Part shown: piece after piece, positions 56,101 to 62,100 of the stretch
How the letters are laid out: every line of letters begins with the position of its first letter
Position numbering within the stretch: the first letter of the stretch is position 1
Assembly: GCA_026874595.1 (NCBI GenBank)
Contig: CM049311.1
Location: 16,025,676-16,089,675 of the forward strand
DNA from: Sipunculus nudus
Lineage: Eukaryota; Annelida; Sipuncula; Golfingiida; Sipunculidae
Reading direction: 5' to 3'
DNA length: 64,000 nt
Made by a program: the position numbers and the translations under genes
The notes under the pieces: generated by a model
Told to the model about the DNA's origin: nothing
The model's database searches: none
The model's input: only the letters and a program-made list of their open reading frames with translations

Positions 56101-59100
56101 TGCTCTGGGCATGCTGAAGGTTCTTTTCCAATCGAGTTGCCACAAACTTTTAATGGCTGACTACGCTAACGACCAATCAAAGCGGAATCTCAGGTCGAAA
56201 TGGCTGAATACTCTATTCATAAGAAGGAGAAAGCAAGGGGAGTCAGAAATATAAGTTGTATTAATAACTGGTTGGCACTGTGTTCAATTAAACATGTTTT
56301 CATGTATATCATTCTTCAGTGGCCCCAACGACCCCACCGGCCGCCGTCACGACTCCAACACCAGCACCAACTGGTAAGCAAGATACTAGGCGTGTTAGCC
56401 CTAGTAAATCACTCTCTAATTCATGTCAATGCAAAAAGATCGGGTTTTCCCACGATATAGGAAGGTTTAGTATGCAGTGTGCAATTGTTCTTAAACAAAG
56501 CAATTCTGGCTCTTTTCGATTCTATTATTGAAAGCTCTTTCCTTTTATAAGCAGATATTATGTCTGTAAAGATTCCTTGCTTAAAACCTTCTATTCTTCT
56601 TCATGCAGATAATGTAATTGTTAAGTTATTTTTTTTAAATGAACGAAAAGGAGAGGTTATTGAAGTTATGATGATACAGAAACTGCTTATTTGTAGTTCT
56701 TTGCACTTGAAATAGGACATAGTTATGCTTTCATTAATCAATCAGACGGAATAAATGAATTCTTTTAAAATGATTAATTATTGGTTTCTTCAATTTTAAA
56801 TGTCAATGTTATATTCTTTTCAATTCTTTCACATGAAGATCATAGATATTCGATTGTGTGCATGTGGAATAGCTTCTGAAACAATGGAACATTTAAATAG
56901 TTTCAAAATCAACAAATATGATGCGTTACGACACTGGGTTTAAAACGACCCTTTCTGCGTCGGACGGATATTATTTTTGGAGCCAATTATTTGGTCAGCC
57001 CAAAGCATATGCTCTGGGCATGCTGAAGGTTCTTTTCTAATCGAATTGCCACAAACTTTTAATGGCTGACTACGTTAACGACCAATCAAAGCGGAATCTC
57101 AGGTCGAAATGGCTGAATATTCTATTCATAAGAAGGAGAAAGCAAAGGGAGTCAGAAATATAAGTTGTATTAATAACTGGTTGGCACTGTGTTCAATTAA
57201 ACATGTTTTTATGTATTTCATTCTTCAGTGGCCCCAACGACCAAACCGGCCGCCCTCACGTCTCCAACACCAGCACCAACTGGTAAGCAAGATACTAGTC
57301 GTGGTAGCCCTAGTAAATCACTCTCTAATTCATGTCAATGCAAAAAGATCGGGTTTTCCCACGATATAGGAAGGTTTAGTATGCAGTGTGCAATTGTTCT
57401 TAAACAAAGCAATTCTGGCACTTTTCGATTCTATTATTAAAAGCTCTTTCCTTTTATAAGCAGATATTATGTCTGTAAAGATTCCTTGCTTAAAACCTTC
57501 TTTTCTTCTTCATGCAGATAATGTAATTGTTAAGTTATTTTTTTTAAATGAACGAAAAGGAGAGGTTATTGAAGTTATGATGATACAGAAACTGCTTATT
57601 TGTAGTTCTTTGCATCTGAAATAGGACATGTTTATGCTTTGATTAATCAATCGGACTGAATAAATGAATTCTTTTAAAATGATTAATTATTGGTATCTTC
57701 AATTTTTAATGTCAATGTTATATTCTTTTCAATTCTTTCACATGAAGATCATAGATATTCGATTGTGTGCATGTGGAATAGCTTCTGAAACAATGGAACA
57801 TTTAAATAGTTTCAAAATCAACAAATATGATGCGTTACGACATTGGGTTTAAAACGACCCTTTCTGTGTCGGACGGATATTATTTTTGGAGCCAATTATT
57901 TGGTCAGCCCAAAGCATATGCTCTGGGCATGCTGAAGGTTCTTTTCCAATCGAGTTGCAACAAACTTTTAATGGCTGACTACGCTAACGACCAATCAAAG
58001 CGGAATCTCAGGTCGAAATGGCTGAATATTCTATTCATAAGAAGGAGAAAGCAAGGGGAGTCAGAAATATAAGTTGTATTAATAACTGGTTGGCACTGTG
58101 TTCAATTAAACATGTTTTCATGTATATCATTCTTCAGTGGCCCAGACGACCCCACCGGCCGCCGTCACGACTCCAACACCAGCACCAACTGGTAAGCAAG
58201 ATACTAGGCGTGTTAGCCCTAGTAAATCACTCTCTAATTCATGTCAATGCAAAAAGATCGGGTTTTCCCACGATATAGGAAGGTTTAGTATGCAGTGTGC
58301 AATTGTTCTTAAACAAAGCAATTCTGGCTCTTTTCGATTCTATTATTGAAAGCTCTTTCCTTTTATAAGCAGATATTATGTCTGTAAAGATTCCTTGCTT
58401 AAAACCTTCTATCCTTCTTCATGCAGATAATGTAATTGTAAAGTTATTTTTTTTTAAGTGAACAAAAAGGAGAGGTTATTGAAGTTATGATGATACAGAA
58501 ACTGCTTATTTTTAGTTCTTTGCACTTGAAATAGGACATGTTTATGCTTTCATTAATCAATCAGACGGAATAAATGAATTCTTTTAAAATGATTAATTAT
58601 TGGTATCTTCAATTTTTAATGTCAATGTTATATTCTTTTCAATTCTTTCACATGAAGATCATAGATATTCGAATGTGTGCATGTGGAATAGCTTCTGAAA
58701 CAATGGAACATTTAAATAGTTTCAAAATCAACAAATATGATGCGTTACGACACTGGGTTTAAAACGACCCTTTCTGTGTCGGACGGATATTATTTTTGGA
58801 GCCAATTATTTGGTCAGCCCAAAGCATATGCTCTGGGCATGCTGAAGGTTCTTTTCCAATCGAGTTGCAACAAACTTTTAATGGCTGACTACGCTAACGA
58901 CCAATCAAAGCGGAATCTCAGGTCGAAATGGCTGAATATTCTATTCATAAGAAGGAGAAAGCAAGGGGAGTCAGAAATATAAGTTGTATTAATAACTGGT
59001 TGGCACTGTGTTCAATTAAACATGTTTTCATGTATATCATTCTTCAGTGGCCCAGACGACCCCACCGGCCGCCGTCACGACTCCAACACCAGCACCAACT

Positions 59101-62100
59101 GGTAAGCAAGATACTAGGCGTGTTAGCCCTAGTAAATCACTCTCTAATTCATGTCAATGCAAAAAGATCGGGTTTTCCCACGATATAGGAAGGTTTAGTA
59201 TGCAGTGTGCAATTGTTCTTAAACAAAGCAATTCTGGCTCTTTTCGATTCTATTATTGAAAGCTCTTTCCTTTTATAAGCAGATATTATGTCTGTAAAGA
59301 TTCCTTGCTTAAAACCTTCTATCCTTCTTCATGCAGATAATGTAATTGTAAAGTTATTTTTTTTTTTAAATGAACAAAAAGGAGAGGTTATTGAAGTTAT
59401 GATGATACAGAAACTGCTTATTTTTAGTTCTTTGCACTTGAAATAGGACATGTTTATGCTTTCATTAATCAATCAGACGGAATAAATGAATTCTTTTAAA
59501 ATGATTAATTATTGGTTTCTTCAATTTTAAATGTCAATGTTATATTCTTTTCAATTCTTTCACATGAAGATCATAGAAATTCGATTGTGTGCATGTGGAA
59601 TAGCTTCTGAAACAATGGAACATTCAAATAGTTTCAAAATCAACAAATATGATGCGTTACGACACTGGGTTTAAAACAACCCTTTCTGTGTCGGACGGAT
59701 ATTATTTTTGGAGCCAATTATTTTGCCAGCCCAAAGCATATGCTCTGGGCTTGCTGAATGTTCTTTTCCAAGCGAGTGCCACAAACTTTTAATGGCTGAC
59801 TACGCTAACGACCAATCAAAGCGGAATCTCAGGTCGAAATGGCTGAATATTCTATTCATAAGAAGGAGAGAGCAAGGGGAGTCAGAAATATAAGTTGTAT
59901 TAATAACTGGTTGGCACTGTGTTCAATTAAACATGTTTTCAAGTATATCATTCTTCAGTGGCCCCAACGACCCCACCGGCCGCCGTCACGTCTCCAATAC
60001 CAGCACCAACTGGTAAGCAAGATACTAGGCGTGGTAGCCCTAGTAAATCACTCTCTAATTCATGTCAATGCAAAAAGATCGGGTTTTCCCACGATATAGG
60101 AAGGTTTAGCATGCAGTGTGCAATTGTTCTTAAACAAAGCAATTCTGGCACTTTTCGATTCTATTATTAAAAGCTCTTTCCTTTTATAAGCAGATATTAT
60201 GTCTGTAAAGATTCCTTGCTTAAAACCTTCTATTCTTCTTCATGCAGATAATGTAATTGTTAAGTTATTTTTTTTTAAATGAACGAAAAGGAGAGGTTAT
60301 TGAAGTTATGATGATACAGAAACTGCTTATTTGTAGTTCTTTGCATCTGAAATAGGACATGTTTATGCTTTGATTAATCAATCAGACGGAATAAATGAAT
60401 TCTTTTAAAATGATTAATTATTGGTTTCTTCAATTTTAAATGTCAATGTTATATTCTTTTCAATTCTTTCACATGAAGATCATAGAAATTCGATTGTGTG
60501 CATGTGGAATAGCTTCTGAAACAATGGAACATTTAAATAGTTTCAAAATCAACAAATATGATGCGTTACGACACTGGGTTTAAAACGACCCTTTCTGTGT
60601 CGGACGGATATTATTTTTGGAGCCAATTATTTGGTCAGCCCAAAGAATATGCTCTGAGCTTGCTGAAGGTTCTTTTCCAAGCGAGTTGCCACAAACTTTT
60701 AATGGATGACTACGCTAACGACCAATCAAAGCTGAATCTCAAGTCGAAATGGCTGAATATTCTATTCATAAGAAGGAGAAAGCAAGGGGAGTCAGAAATT
60801 TAAGTTGTATTAATAACTGGTTGGCACTGTGTTCAATTAAACATGTTTTCATGTATATCATTCTTCAGTGGCCCCAACGACCCCACCGGCCGCCGTCACG
60901 TCTCCAACACCAGCACCAACTGGTAAGCAAGATACTAGGCGTGTTAGCCCTAGTAAATCACTCTCTAATTCATGTCAATGCAAAAAGATCGGGTTTTCCC
61001 ACGATATAGGAAGGTTTAGTATGCAGTGTGCAATTGTTCCTAAACAAAGCAATTCTGCCTCTTTTCGATTCTATTATTCAAAGCTCTTTCCTTTCATAAG
61101 CCGATATTATGTCTGTAAAGATTACTTGCTTAAAACCTTCTATCCTTCTTCATGCAGATAATGTAATTGTAAAGTTATTTTTTTAAATGAACGAAAAGGA
61201 GAGGTTATTGAAGTTATGATGATACAGAAACTGCTTATTTGTAGTTCTTTGCACTTGAAATAGGACATGTTTATGCTTTCATTAATCAATCAGACGGAAT
61301 AAATGAATTCTTTTAAAATGATTAATTATTGGTTTCTTCAATTTTAAATGTCAATGTTATATTCTTTTCAATTCTTTCACATGAAGATCATAGATATTCG
61401 ATTGTGTGCATGTGGAATAGCTTCTGAAACAATGGAACATTTTAATAGTTTCAAAATCAACAAATATGATGCGTTACGACACTGGGTTTAAAACGACCCT
61501 TTCTGCGTCGGACGGATATTATTTTTGGAGCCAATTATTTGGTCAGCCCAAAGCATATGCTCTGGGCATGCTGAATGTTCTTTTCCAAGCGAATTGCCAC
61601 AAACTTTTAATGGCTGACTACGTTAACGACCAATCGAAGCGGAATCTCATGTCGAAATGGCTGAATATTCTATTTATAAGAAGGAGAAAGCAAAGGGAGT
61701 CAGAAATATAAGTTGTATTAATAACTGGTTGGCACTGTGTTCAATTAAACATGTTTTCATGTATATCATTCTTCAGTGGCCCCAACGACCCCACCGGCCG
61801 CCGTCACGTCTCCAACACCAGCACCAACTGGTAAGCAAGATACTAGTCGTGGTAGCCCTAGTAAACTCTCTTATTCATGTCAATGCAAAAAGATCGGGTT
61901 TTCCCACGATATAGGAAGGTTTAGTATGCACGGGGCAATTGTTCTTAAACAAAGCAATTCTGGCACTTTTCGATTCTATTATTAAAAGCTCTTTCCTTTA
62001 ATAAGCAGATATTATGTCTGTAAAGATTCCTTGCTTAAAACCTTCTTTTCTTCTTCATGCAGATAATGTAATTGTTAAGTTATTTTTTTTAAATGAACGA

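Noticed and set aside
29667-61711. Recurrent 81-codon intronic frames starting MMRYDTGFKTT
   Set aside because: They lie wholly inside introns, are broken by stops in many units (ttctaatcg variants) and have no splice sites around them.
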